Assembly (NCBI RefSeq): GCF_947491795.1
Contig: NZ_CANLKW010000003.1
Span: 310,001 to 374,000 of the forward strand
Origin: an uncultured Roseobacter sp.
GTDB lineage: Bacteria > Pseudomonadota > Alphaproteobacteria > Rhodobacterales > Rhodobacteraceae
DNA length: 64,000 nt
Reading direction: 5' to 3'
The stretch's first letter is position 1; the number at the start of each line of letters is the position of its first letter. Both the position numbers and the translations under genes were made by a program. Below the pieces are notes generated by a model. It searched no databases. It saw only the letters and a list, made by a program, of their open reading frames with translations, and was not told where the DNA came from. Shown here piece by piece: positions 7,913-15,450 of the stretch.

Positions 7913-9525
7913 GATCCAGTCCGCAGAGCAAAACGCTGGATCTTTCCAGTCGCCGTTTTTGGCAGCGTGTCGGTGAAGCGCACATCACGTGGGTATTTAT
8001 AGGGTGCAATTTTTGCTTTAACATGATCCTGCAACTTACTGATCATAGTTTTATTTCCGATCTCACCCTCGTTCAGAACAACATGCGCCTGCACGATGCT
8101 GCCCCGGCTCTCATCCGGGTGAGCGACCACGGCGCATTCGCGCACGGCCGGGTGGGAAAGCAAAGCGGCCTCCACTTCAGGACCCGCGATGTTGTAGCCT
8201 GCAGAGACGATCATGTCGTCATTACGCGCGGCGAAGTACAGATAGCCATCGGCGTCCATGCTGAAGCTGTCTCCGGTGATATTCCAGCCATCGGTGACAT
8301 AGGCCGACTGGCGGTCGTCCGCCAGATAGCGGCAACCTGTCGGCCCGCGCACGGCCAGCCTGCCGACCGTGCCCGGCGGCACGTCATGCCCGTCTGCATC
8401 CAGTATCCGTGCCTCATATCCCGTGACCGGCCTGCCGGTACAGGCCGCGCGGTGATCGTCGAACCTGTTGGACACAAAGATGTGCAGCATTTCGGTGGCA
8501 CCGATCCCGTCGAGCATGGGCTTGCCGGTCTTTTCCTGCCAGTCGGCGTAGACCGGAGCGGGCAGCGTTTCCCCCGCCGAGACGGCGGCCCGCAGGCTGG
8601 ACAGATCCGCGCCCTCTTCCATCGCCGCCAGCATCGCACGATAGGCGGTGGGTGCCGTAAAACAGACCGTAGCGCGGTATTTTTCGATGATTTCAATCAT
8701 GTTGGGCGGCGACGCCGTTTCCAGCAGGGTCGCAGCAGCACCAAACCGCAGTGGGAAGATTGCCAGGCCACCCAGCCCGAAGGTAAAAGCCAGCGGCGGA
8801 GAGCCCACAAAGATGTCCTCTGGCACAACGCCCAGCACGTCGCGCGCGTAGCCGTCCGCGATGATCAGCAGATCGCGGTGGAAATGCATTGTCGCCTTGG
8901 GCGATCCGGTGGTCCCGCTGGTGAACCCCAGCAGGGCCACGTCGTCCTGCGCTGTGTCCGCCGCCGTGAACTGCACCGGTTTTTCCAGAGCCAGCCTGTC
9001 CAGTTCGGCATCGTGGTTCGAGGTGCCGTCAAATCCGACAACAGAGGTGAGCCAGTCGCTGGTTTTCGCACAGGCTGTCAGCTCGTCCATCAGGCGGGTG
9101 TCACAGAGGGCGTGGCTGACCTCGGCCTTGTCCACAATTGCGCTGAGCTCGCCCGCGCGCAGCATCGGCATGGTGTTGACCACCACAGCACCCGCCTTGG
9201 TCGCGGCCAGCCAGCAGGCGACCATCGCCGGGTTATTGGCGGAACGGATCAGGACCCGGTTGCCGGGACGCACCCCCAGATCATCGACCAGCGCGTGGGC
9301 CAGCCTGTTCGTCCAGTCTGCCAGTTCCTTATACGTCCGGCGACGCCCGTTCCCGATCAGCGCGGTGTGATCGCCAAAGCCCCGGTCGACCATCGCATCG
9401 GTCAGTTCAACTGCGGCATTCAGGCGGTCGGGGTAATCGTAGCCGTCGAGCAGGAGATCGGGCCACAGACTGTCGGGCGGCAGATTGTCCCGCGCAAAAC
9501 TGTCCTCGTGACCGGAGCGCCGCAT
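7909..9525 (-). CDS. abmG: 2-aminobenzoate-CoA ligase (benzoate-CoA ligase family)
   Basis: 538-residue ATP-dependent acyl-CoA synthetase of the ANL superfamily. The phosphate-binding motif TSGTTGSPK, the adenylate motif around GIGATEMLH and the C-terminal PKTATGKIQR with the catalytic Lys are intact. The N-terminal FARDNLPPDSLWPDLL is typical of 2-aminobenzoate/benzoate-CoA ligases. Following kynA and kynU, the likely substrate is anthranilate, giving anthraniloyl-CoA for oxygenase/reductase degradation. The ATG at 9525 lacks a Shine-Dalgarno sequence but overlaps the stop of a 46-codon upstream frame (TGATG), suggesting re-initiation. GTG at 9528 is an alternative. Exact substrate is inferred from context. 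Confidence 0.85.
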   Translation of the reverse strand: MRRSGHEDSFARDNLPPDSLWPDLLLDGYDYPDRLNAAVELTDAMVDRGFGDHTALIGNGRRRTYKELADWTNRLAHALVDDLGVRPGNRVLIRSANNPAMVACWLAATKAGAVVVNTMPMLRAGELSAIVDKAEVSHALCDTRLMDELTACAKTSDWLTSVVGFDGTSNHDAELDRLALEKPVQFTAADTAQDDVALLGFTSGTTGSPKATMHFHRDLLIIADGYARDVLGVVPEDIFVGSPPLAFTFGLGGLAIFPLRFGAAATLLETASPPNMIEIIEKYRATVCFTAPTAYRAMLAAMEEGADLSSLRAAVSAGETLPAPVYADWQEKTGKPMLDGIGATEMLHIFVSNRFDDHRAACTGRPVTGYEARILDADGHDVPPGTVGRLAVRGPTGCRYLADDRQSAYVTDGWNITGDSFSMDADGYLYFAARNDDMIVSAGYNIAGPEVEAALLSHPAVRECAVVAHPDESRGSIVQAHVVLNEGEIGNKTMISKLQDHVKAKIAPYKYPRDVRFTDTLPKTATGKIQRFALRTGS

Positions 9526-9665
9526 CACAGCGGCGCCGTGCTGGTGGCGGCCTGCCCGCGCGGGACACCAGCGGTCTGCGTCTTTCTGGCCAGCGGCACT
9601 GTATCGTCAGAGAAGACACGGCGCGGCCAGCACACTGTGGCCGTTCCGGACAAAGAGTTCAGCAT
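9525..9665 (-). CDS. Possible 46-residue upstream frame coupled to the ligase gene
   Basis: Small frame beginning MLNSLSGTATVCWPRR, preceded by a good ribosome-binding site (GAGGGG, 6 bases from ATG). It ends with TGA overlapping the ligase ATG (TGATG). I recognise no family, and it has no signal peptide or membrane segment. It holds a single Trp, so it is not an obvious tryptophan attenuation leader. Support comes only from the strong Shine-Dalgarno, the stop/start overlap and the lack of a ribosome-binding site for the ligase. It could be chance in GC-rich DNA. Confidence 0.25.
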   Translation of the reverse strand: MLNSLSGTATVCWPRRVFSDDTVPLARKTQTAGVPRGQAATSTAPL

Positions 9666-9714
9666 GGCTCACCCCTCTGTGTTGCGCACGGCAGAGCCGC
9701 ACCTGGTGCCCCAG

Positions 9715-9743
9715 ACGTTAGGATGAGTCGCAAAATGCTTCAA
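9715..9743 (-). promoter_or_regulatory. Candidate promoter of the kyn/liv operon
   Basis: On the minus strand a TTGAAG -35-like hexamer (9743-9738), a 17-base spacer and TAACGT as -10 (9720-9715). It lies about 190 bases upstream of the ligase start and 50 upstream of the small coupled frame. The -10 match is weak. Confidence 0.35.
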
Positions 9744-9776
9744 GGGAAAATATTTTAGACCTAAAGTATTTTCCCT
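9743..9776. promoter_or_regulatory. 34-bp palindrome, candidate operator
   Basis: Two 16-base arms, AGGGAAAATATTTTAG and CTAAAGTATTTTCCCT, meet around two central bases; they match at 15 of 16 positions. The element is AT-rich, touches the -35 of the candidate kyn promoter, and lies 14 bases beyond the end of the ATPase gene at 9791. It looks like a regulator-binding site. A role as transcript 3' hairpin for the iclR-ATPase unit is also possible. Confidence 0.5.
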
Positions 9777-9790
9777 CAGTGCTGAAAGGA

Positions 9791-10849
9791 TCAGCGAATA
9801 CGCGCTTCGGTCTGCGCGTCAAAGACCATAGCGCGGCGTGCCTCAAAGGTTACATCAACGGTATCGCCTTCGTTTGCGCGCTCGTCACCACGCTCCTCGA
9901 CGATGATGCGCTCACCTGTCGGTGTATCGAGGTGCAGATAGGAGACCCCGCCCAGCGCCTCGGAAAGCTCCGCCTTGAGCGCGCCCTGCCCGATCTGAAC
10001 TTCCAGATGCTCGGGACGCACGCCCAGTGTCACAGGCGTTCCGGGTGCGGGCAGATTTGCCTCGACAGCCACGGTGCGGCCAAGGCCCGGCACTTCGACA
10101 CCGCCCTCGGCGACTGTGCCCCTGAGGAAGTTCATCGCGGGCGAGCCGATAAAACCGGCCACGAATTTGTTGTCCGGGTTGCGATAAAGCTCCAGCGGCG
10201 CGCCAACCTGTTCGATTTTGCCCAGGCGCAGCACGACAATCTTGTCTGCCAGGGTCATCGCCTCGACCTGGTCGTGTGTCACGTAGATCATCGTGGCACC
10301 GATTTCCTTGTGCAGGCGGGCGATCTCTACCCGCATTTCCACCCGCAGTTCGGCGTCAAGGTTCGACAGCGGCTCGTCAAAGAGGAACACTTCGGGGCCG
10401 CGCACAATGGCCCGGCCAATGGCGACCCGCTGACGCTGACCACCCGACAGAGCCGCCGGTTTCCGGTCCAGATAGACATCCAGCTTCAGCACGTCAGAGG
10501 CGGCTTTGACCTTGGCGTCGATCTCGGCTTTGGGCACGCCGTTCATCTTCAGGCCGAAGCCCATGTTTTCCTTGACCGTCATGTGCGGATAGAGCGCGTA
10601 GGTCTGGAACACCATGGCCACGCCGCGCTCGGAGGGATCCATATGGGTCACCTCGCGCGCGCCGATGTGCATCTGGCCCTCGGTGGTTTCCTCCAGGCCC
10701 GCAATCATGCGCAGCAACGTGGATTTACCGCAGCCCGACGGGCCGACAAAGACGCAGAATTCTCCGTCCTCAATCTCCAGATCAATCCCGTGGATAACCT
10801 GAACATCACCATAGCGTTTAATGGCTTTCTGAAGCGTGACACCTGTCAT
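9791..10849 (-). CDS. Sugar ABC transporter ATP-binding protein (UgpC/MalK type)
   Basis: 352-residue ATPase with an N-terminal nucleotide-binding domain and a C-terminal OB/TOBE regulatory domain, as in MalK, UgpC and LacK. Walker A GPSGCGKS (about 36-43), signature LSGGQRQRVAIGRA, Walker B FLFDEPLSNLD and H-loop YVTHDQ are all intact. It should energise the two permeases encoded by the divergent galactoside operon, which has no ATPase of its own. It starts 3 bases after the IclR gene ends, so regulator and ATPase form one unit. The same ATPase could also serve other sugar permeases of the cell. Confidence 0.9.
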   Translation of the reverse strand: MTGVTLQKAIKRYGDVQVIHGIDLEIEDGEFCVFVGPSGCGKSTLLRMIAGLEETTEGQMHIGAREVTHMDPSERGVAMVFQTYALYPHMTVKENMGFGLKMNGVPKAEIDAKVKAASDVLKLDVYLDRKPAALSGGQRQRVAIGRAIVRGPEVFLFDEPLSNLDAELRVEMRVEIARLHKEIGATMIYVTHDQVEAMTLADKIVVLRLGKIEQVGAPLELYRNPDNKFVAGFIGSPAMNFLRGTVAEGGVEVPGLGRTVAVEANLPAPGTPVTLGVRPEHLEVQIGQGALKAELSEALGGVSYLHLDTPTGERIIVEERGDERANEGDTVDVTFEARRAMVFDAQTEARIR

Positions 10850-10852
10850 GGT

Positions 10853-11644
10853 TTACGTCCCTGTGTTTTGCAAAAATGAATCGGGGAACCGCCAGGCCTG
10901 TGCATCAAGTGCAATGGACCGGGCAGCAGCGGCAAGCCGTGGCGCGAGCGCGCCCAGCTGGTTGAGTGAGGTTGTCCGGGTGGAGCCGGTCACGGACAGC
11001 GCGCCCAGCACGCGGCCCTGATCGGTCAGAATGGGCTGTGCGACACAGATGATGCCGGGCTCGTGTTCTTCGTCGTCAAAGGCGTGGCCACGTGTGCGGA
11101 TCCGCGCGAGTTCCGCACAGAGCATCTCCCGGCTGATCAGGGTTTTGTCTGTGAAGCGGTGAAACGACTGCTGTTCCAGCGCACGCTCCAGCTCCGCTTC
11201 GGGCAGAAAGGCAAGCATCGCTTTGCCAACGCCGGTGCAGTAGGCCGGGCCGACCTTGCCTGCGTCCGAAAACATCTCGACGGGCTGTGCGGCGTTGCGC
11301 TTGTCGACATAGAGCACCTGCGCATGATCCATCTGTGCCAGGTGCACGGTCTGGCCCACTTCGGCGCTCAGCTGGTCCAGCATCGGGCGGGCAATCGGTG
11401 CGAGGCTGCTCTGGGTCCAGGCCGCATGGGCCAGGCGGACGAGACGCACACCCAGCGCATAGGTCTGCGTGTGAGAATCGTATTCCAGCATCCCCTGAGA
11501 GGTCAGCGTCTGCAGAAACCGGTAGAGCGTTGCCTTGGGAAAGCGGCTTTCCGCCAGCAGCACGGCAAAGCGGACGGGCCGGCCATATGCGGCCACCTGA
11601 TCCAGTACATCCAGTGCTTTACCGACGGTGCCGTCCCCCGACAT
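10853..11644 (-). CDS. IclR-family transcriptional regulator of the galactoside locus
   Basis: 263-residue regulator. The N-terminal winged helix (about residues 5-65) includes GKALDVLDQVAAYGRPVRFAVLL and FPKATLYRFLQTL. The C-terminal IclR effector domain contains YCTGVGKAMLAFLPEAELERAL and the HAFDDEEHEPGIICVAQPI segment. It diverges from the binding-protein/galactosidase operon and sits in one unit with the ATPase gene, so it is the probable local repressor or activator, with a sugar or pathway intermediate as effector. A GGGAGG ribosome-binding site supports the start. Confidence 0.88.
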   Translation of the reverse strand: MSGDGTVGKALDVLDQVAAYGRPVRFAVLLAESRFPKATLYRFLQTLTSQGMLEYDSHTQTYALGVRLVRLAHAAWTQSSLAPIARPMLDQLSAEVGQTVHLAQMDHAQVLYVDKRNAAQPVEMFSDAGKVGPAYCTGVGKAMLAFLPEAELERALEQQSFHRFTDKTLISREMLCAELARIRTRGHAFDDEEHEPGIICVAQPILTDQGRVLGALSVTGSTRTTSLNQLGALAPRLAAAARSIALDAQAWRFPDSFLQNTGT

Positions 11645-11737
11645 GTCAGCTGCCTCCCTCTGTTTTGCCCCGACTGCGGCACCCGGTGCCGCGCCTCCCC
11701 CGGGGCGTTGTCTTCTGTGTCAAAAGCAAGAAGACTG

Positions 11738-11766
11738 TTGACAGTTTAGACAGAGTGCGCTGTAGT
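11738..11766 (+). promoter_or_regulatory. Candidate promoter of the galactoside operon
   Basis: TTGACA at 11738-11743, a 17-base spacer, and TGTAGT at 11761-11766. It lies about 95 bases upstream of the binding-protein start in the 216-base divergent region. A second TTGACA faces the other way (11723-11718, minus strand) and could belong to the iclR promoter, though no good -10 follows it. Confidence 0.5.
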
Positions 11767-11783
11767 TTTCAATATATAAAACT
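11764..11783. promoter_or_regulatory. Inverted repeat overlapping the -10, candidate IclR operator
   Basis: Perfect AGTTTT, 8 bases, AAAACT. It overlaps the 3' half of the proposed -10 element, a position suited to repression. Assignment to the adjacent IclR regulator is inference from its location. Confidence 0.4.
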
Positions 11784-11860
11784 TGGTTTCAAATAATGGA
11801 ACAACATTAGGCGAAAACCAGGGGGGACCAAAACCGCAAACGTACCTTAGGGAGGACACC

Positions 11861-13117
11861 ATGCGTTTCACCACCAAATCAATGCTTATGGCATTGGCCG
11901 GCTCCACGATGCTTGCCGGTGCTGCGTCAGCTGAGCTGACAGGCGAGTTGAAGATTTTCCTCGACACGTCGAACCCGGCGCCCCGCGCCACCATGGAAAA
12001 GATGATTGCAGACTTTGGTGCAGAGCACCCGGGCCTGGAGATCTCGACCACTGTGATCGACCGCGAAGCCTATAAAACACAGATCCGGAACTTCCTGACA
12101 GCAGACAGCCCGGACGTTGCCACATGGTATGCGGCCAACCGGATGACACCCTATGTGTCAGCGGGTCTTTTTGAGGACGTATCTGATCTGTGGGCAGAGC
12201 CTGAAATTGCCGAGAACCTGGCCTCCACCAAGGGTGCGATGACCATCGACGGCAAGCAGTGGGGCGTGCCTTACACGTACTACCAGTGGGGCATCTATTA
12301 CCGCAAAGACATCTACGAAGAGCTGGGCCTGAACGAGCCGGCCAACTTTGATGAGATGAAGTCCAACTGCCAGGCGATTATTGATTCGGGCCGCAAGTGC
12401 TACACCATCGGCACCAAGTTCCTGTGGACGGCCGGCGGCTGGTTTGACTATCTCAACATGCGGACACACGGGTTTGACTTCCACATGGAGCTCGCACAGG
12501 GCAATGTGAAATGGACAGATGACCGCGTGAAAGAGACTTTTGCCAACTGGCGTCAGCTCATCGACATGGGTGCTTTTGTCGACAACCACCAGAACTACTC
12601 GTGGCAGGAATCGCTGCCCTTCATCGTAAACGGTGAAGCTGCGGCTATCCTCAAGGGTAACTTTGCCGTGGCGCCGCTGCGCGAAGCGGGTCTGGATGAC
12701 AGCAAGCTGGACTTCTATCAGTTCCCGGCGATCAACCCGAATGTTGAACTGGCCGAAGATGCGCCAACAGATACGTTCCACATCCCCGCCAACGCTTCCA
12801 ACAAGGAAGCCGCGCGCGAGTTCCTGCGGTTTGTTGTGTCTGCCAACGTACAGACAGAGATCAACAACGGCGCGAACCTGGGCCAGCTGCCTGTGAACGC
12901 GGGTTCTGCTGTGGATGACGACAAGTTCCTGAACGAAGGCTTCACCATGCTGTCCGAGAACAGCCCCGGTGGTGTTGCACAGTTCTTTGACCGTGACTTC
13001 CCGGCTGAAATGGCCGCTGAAGCCATGCAGGGTCTGCAGGAATTCATGGTCTTCCCGGATAACTTGGACGACATCCTGGCCCGCCTCGAAAAGGTACAGG
13101 ACCGGGTTTACAAGTAA
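11861..13117 (+). CDS. Galactoside ABC transporter substrate-binding protein
   Basis: 418-residue extracellular solute-binding protein of family 1 (carbohydrate CUT1 type). A signal peptide is clear (MRFTTKSMLMALAGSTM, cleavage near AASA-ELTG). The mature protein begins with a typical LKIFLDTSNPAPRATMEKMI segment, and later PYTYYQWGIYYRKDIYEELG is the family-typical hinge region. Start chosen at 11861 because GGAGG lies 6 bases upstream; the frame is open further upstream to 11783 without such a site. It is the first gene of the galactoside operon. Gene context (alpha- and beta-galactosidase) points to raffinose/melibiose- or lactose-like oligosaccharides. Confidence 0.9.
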   Translation: MRFTTKSMLMALAGSTMLAGAASAELTGELKIFLDTSNPAPRATMEKMIADFGAEHPGLEISTTVIDREAYKTQIRNFLTADSPDVATWYAANRMTPYVSAGLFEDVSDLWAEPEIAENLASTKGAMTIDGKQWGVPYTYYQWGIYYRKDIYEELGLNEPANFDEMKSNCQAIIDSGRKCYTIGTKFLWTAGGWFDYLNMRTHGFDFHMELAQGNVKWTDDRVKETFANWRQLIDMGAFVDNHQNYSWQESLPFIVNGEAAAILKGNFAVAPLREAGLDDSKLDFYQFPAINPNVELAEDAPTDTFHIPANASNKEAAREFLRFVVSANVQTEINNGANLGQLPVNAGSAVDDDKFLNEGFTMLSENSPGGVAQFFDRDFPAEMAAEAMQGLQEFMVFPDNLDDILARLEKVQDRVYK

Positions 13118-13127
13118 CCTGACCAGT

Positions 13128-13155
13128 GGCCGGGCGCGACACAGAGCGCCCGGCC
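13128..13155 (+). other. Hairpin between binding-protein and permease genes
   Basis: Perfect 10-bp stem GGCCGGGCGC / GCGCCCGGCC with an 8-base loop, 10 bases after the binding-protein stop. Only TT follows the stem, so it probably protects the upstream message or partly attenuates, letting the binding protein be made in excess of the permeases. Confidence 0.7.
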
Positions 13156-13261
13156 TTCCCCACTCCTGCGACACGTTCGCCAGCACGGTTTTCACGTGCT
13201 GCCGTGCGCGCCGCGCCACCCCCGGTGAACCCTGCGCGCTGACCAGCGAGGAGATGCGTCG

Positions 13262-14188
13262 ATGACAGCAACCGATCCCACAATTGCATCCGCGAAATCA
13301 GAGCGGGGCTGGTACAAGCGAAATGAAATCGCCGTCACGCCGTGGCTCTTTCTCGCACCTGCCATTCTGTTTTTTGCCTTTTACGTGATATGGCCGATCT
13401 ATCAGTCGATCGCGATTTCTTTTTATGACTGGGACGGGCTGGGAGAGGCGCAATATGTTGGCATGGCCAATTATGTTGAGCTGATGGACGACAGCGCTTT
13501 TGAGGTCTCGCTCTGGAACAACTTCAAGTGGCTGCTGTTTTATCTGCTGGCCATTCCGGGTGGTCTGTTTATTGCGCTGTTTCTGAACCAGACGGTCACG
13601 GGCATCCGCATCTACAAGTCGCTGTTTTTCTTTCCCTTTGTGCTGTCCCAGGTGGTTGTGGGTCTGGTGTTCTCGTGGTTCTACCTGCCTAACGAAGGGC
13701 TGCTGAACGGTGTGCTGGGCCTTGTGGGTCTGGGCCCGGTCAATGTGCTGGGTGATCCGACGATGGCCACCTATGGCATCATTGCCGCCGGTCTCTGGCC
13801 GCAGACGGCCTATTGCATGATCCTCTATCTCACCGGTCTGAACGCGGTGGACCCTGAGCAGATCGAGGCCGGACGGCTGGACAATGCCAAGGGCTGGAAG
13901 ATGCTGTGGTACATCATCATTCCGCAGCTGAAGCCTGCGACATTCATTGCCTTTGTGGTGACGATCATCGGTGCTTTGCGCAGCTTTGACCTGATCTCGA
14001 TCATGACCAATGGCGGCCCCTTTGGTCAGACCCGGGTGCTGTCGTTCTACATGTTCGAAAAAGCGCTTTCGGAATACGGGTTCCGCATGGGGTACGGGGC
14101 TGCCATCGCCGTGGTGCTTTTCCTGATCATGCTGGTCTTTATCGCCTACTTCCTGTGGTCCATGTGGTCCGAGGAGAAAGGCCGATGA
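13262..14188 (+). CDS. Galactoside ABC transporter permease (MalF/LacF type)
   Basis: 308-residue binding-protein-dependent permease of the CUT1 family with six predicted membrane segments after a hydrophilic N-terminus. The EAA-like loop EAGRLDNAKGWKMLWYIIIPQLKP (about 200-223) contacts the ATPase. A GAGGAG ribosome-binding site precedes the ATG. Its stop overlaps the start of a 23-codon frame (ATGA) leading to the MmcQ gene. The partner permease is two frames downstream. Confidence 0.92.
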   Translation: MTATDPTIASAKSERGWYKRNEIAVTPWLFLAPAILFFAFYVIWPIYQSIAISFYDWDGLGEAQYVGMANYVELMDDSAFEVSLWNNFKWLLFYLLAIPGGLFIALFLNQTVTGIRIYKSLFFFPFVLSQVVVGLVFSWFYLPNEGLLNGVLGLVGLGPVNVLGDPTMATYGIIAAGLWPQTAYCMILYLTGLNAVDPEQIEAGRLDNAKGWKMLWYIIIPQLKPATFIAFVVTIIGALRSFDLISIMTNGGPFGQTRVLSFYMFEKALSEYGFRMGYGAAIAVVLFLIMLVFIAYFLWSMWSEEKGR

Positions 14189-14256
14189 GCGTGTTTCACC
14201 CTCAGGACGCCTCCGGCGGGAGTATTTACCGAAGGGTGAAGGGGGTGCGCTCATGA
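14185..14256 (+). CDS. Possible 23-codon linking frame
   Basis: The frame starts at an ATGA overlapping the permease stop and ends at a TGA overlapping the MmcQ ATG, so both junctions have the form of translational coupling. The peptide (MSVFHPQDASGGSIYRR...) resembles nothing I know. The DNA beneath it is a hairpin-forming element, so the frame may be only a passive bridge for ribosomes. Confidence 0.2.
   Translation: MSVFHPQDASGGSIYRRVKGVRS
14195..14240. repeat. Hairpin element with GCCTCCGGCGGGAGTATTT core
   Basis: Outer arms TTCACCCT (14195-14202) and AGGGTGAA (14233-14240) enclose an inner CTCC-GGCG-GGAG hairpin and a TATTTA stretch. I recall a similar core as a recurrent intergenic element in Rhodobacterales genomes, but cannot check it here. 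Only this copy was noticed in the window. Confidence 0.4.
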
Positions 14257-14600
14257 CGCGGCCCGACTTTGATGCGCTCTGCGCTGTGCACCCGGGTGCG
14301 GTGCTCTCCGGTCCTGGTGAGTTGGATGCCTGGAAAGTAGGCGGCAAGATGTTTGCCTGTTTCGGTCACGCCGAAAAACGCGCTGTGAACACGGAAACCG
14401 TTGCTGTGAAATGCCCTGACGCTGATACGGCCGCGATGCTGATCGACGCTGGGGCCGCCAGCAAGGCACCCTATTTCCACCGCTCATGGGTGCAGCTTGA
14501 TCTGCCCGCGCTCGTCGCAGACGAGGCCCGCCACCGCATTGCCATCAGCTATGACACGATCCGTCGTGGTCTGCCAAAATCCGTCCGGGAGGCGCTTTGA
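14253..14600 (+). CDS. MmcQ/YjbR-family protein
   Basis: 115-residue small cytosolic protein of the MmcQ/YjbR fold (cyay-like, sometimes called DNA-binding). The visible pattern is a central WKVGGKMFACFG strand, a VAVKCPD segment, and the C-terminal SYDTIRRGLPKSVREAL helix, the usual end of this family. It sits between the two permease genes of the galactoside transporter, an unusual place for it. Its start overlaps the upstream mini-frame and its stop lies 1 base before the next start. No role in sugar uptake is known to me. Confidence 0.8.
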   Translation: MTRPDFDALCAVHPGAVLSGPGELDAWKVGGKMFACFGHAEKRAVNTETVAVKCPDADTAAMLIDAGAASKAPYFHRSWVQLDLPALVADEARHRIAISYDTIRRGLPKSVREAL

Positions 14601-14601
14601 T

Positions 14602-15450
14602 ATGTTTCCGACACCGATTGAAAAAACCCCGCGTTCATGGCAGCTGACCTATCAGTCGCTGTTGCCCATTGCCCTGATCATGTGGCTGCTGCCGCTGATT
14701 GCGGTGGCTGTCTTCTCGATCAAACCGGCCGTGGACTTTACGCAGGGCAACTACTGGGGGATGCCGTCCTCTTTTGAGCTTTTCAACAACTACGGGCAGG
14801 TGTTTTTCAACTCCGATATGCCGCGATACATGCTGAACTCTGTCTTTATCACGGTGCCCACAGTGATTGGTGCGGTGGGTCTGTCCTGCCTTGCCGGATT
14901 TGCTCTGGGTATTTACAGGTTCAAGGCCAACATCTGGATTTTCTTTATGTTTGTCGCGGGCAATTTTGTCCCGTTCCAGATTCTGATGGTGCCGGTGCGG
15001 GACCTGACGCTCGATATGGGTCTTTACAACACCAAAACCGGTCTCGTGCTCTTTCACGTGGCCTTTCAGACCGGGTTTTGTACGCTCTTTATGCGCAACT
15101 TTATCCGTGCCCTGCCCATCGAACTTGTTGAGGCTGCACGTGTCGAGGGCATCGCGGAATGGAAGATTTTCTGGTATGTGGTGATCCCACTGATGAAGCC
15201 TGCAATTGCAGCTCTCAGCGTGCTGATCTTTACCTTTATCTGGAATGACTATTTCTGGGCTGTGGTTCTGACGCAGGGCCCGGAAAGCCAGCCTGTGACC
15301 GCCGGTATCACGTCATTCAACGCCCAGTTCCGCGCCGCCTATCATCTGATGAGTGCGGGCTCGATCGTGGCGGCTCTGCCGCCTGTGCTGATGTTCTTTC
15401 TCATGCAGAAGCACTTTATCGCGGGTCTGACCCTGGGGGCCGTAAAGTGA
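14602..15450 (+). CDS. Galactoside ABC transporter permease (MalG/LacG type)
   Basis: 282-residue CUT1 permease, partner of the 13262-14188 product. Six membrane segments follow a short cytoplasmic N-terminus. The loop VEAARVEGIAEWKIFWYVVIPLMKP is the EAA motif that docks to the ATPase. Start chosen at 14602 (ATG right after the MmcQ stop, MFPTPIEKTP); an in-frame extension to 14497 lies inside the MmcQ gene and is unlikely. The stop overlaps the alpha-galactosidase GTG start. Confidence 0.92.
   Translation: MFPTPIEKTPRSWQLTYQSLLPIALIMWLLPLIAVAVFSIKPAVDFTQGNYWGMPSSFELFNNYGQVFFNSDMPRYMLNSVFITVPTVIGAVGLSCLAGFALGIYRFKANIWIFFMFVAGNFVPFQILMVPVRDLTLDMGLYNTKTGLVLFHVAFQTGFCTLFMRNFIRALPIELVEAARVEGIAEWKIFWYVVIPLMKPAIAALSVLIFTFIWNDYFWAVVLTQGPESQPVTAGITSFNAQFRAAYHLMSAGSIVAALPPVLMFFLMQKHFIAGLTLGAVK

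Noticed and set aside
9525..9665. Tryptophan attenuation leader for the kyn operon
   Set aside because: The small frame has a single Trp codon, with no run, and no terminator/antiterminator pair before the ligase gene.
9743..9776. Palindrome as a normal intrinsic terminator
   Set aside because: AT-rich stem, 2-base centre and no T-run; a regulator-binding site fits better, though a 3'-end role is not excluded.
14497..14601. N-terminal extension of the second galactoside permease
   Set aside because: Overlaps the MmcQ gene and lacks permease-like sequence; ATG 14602 is in the right position.
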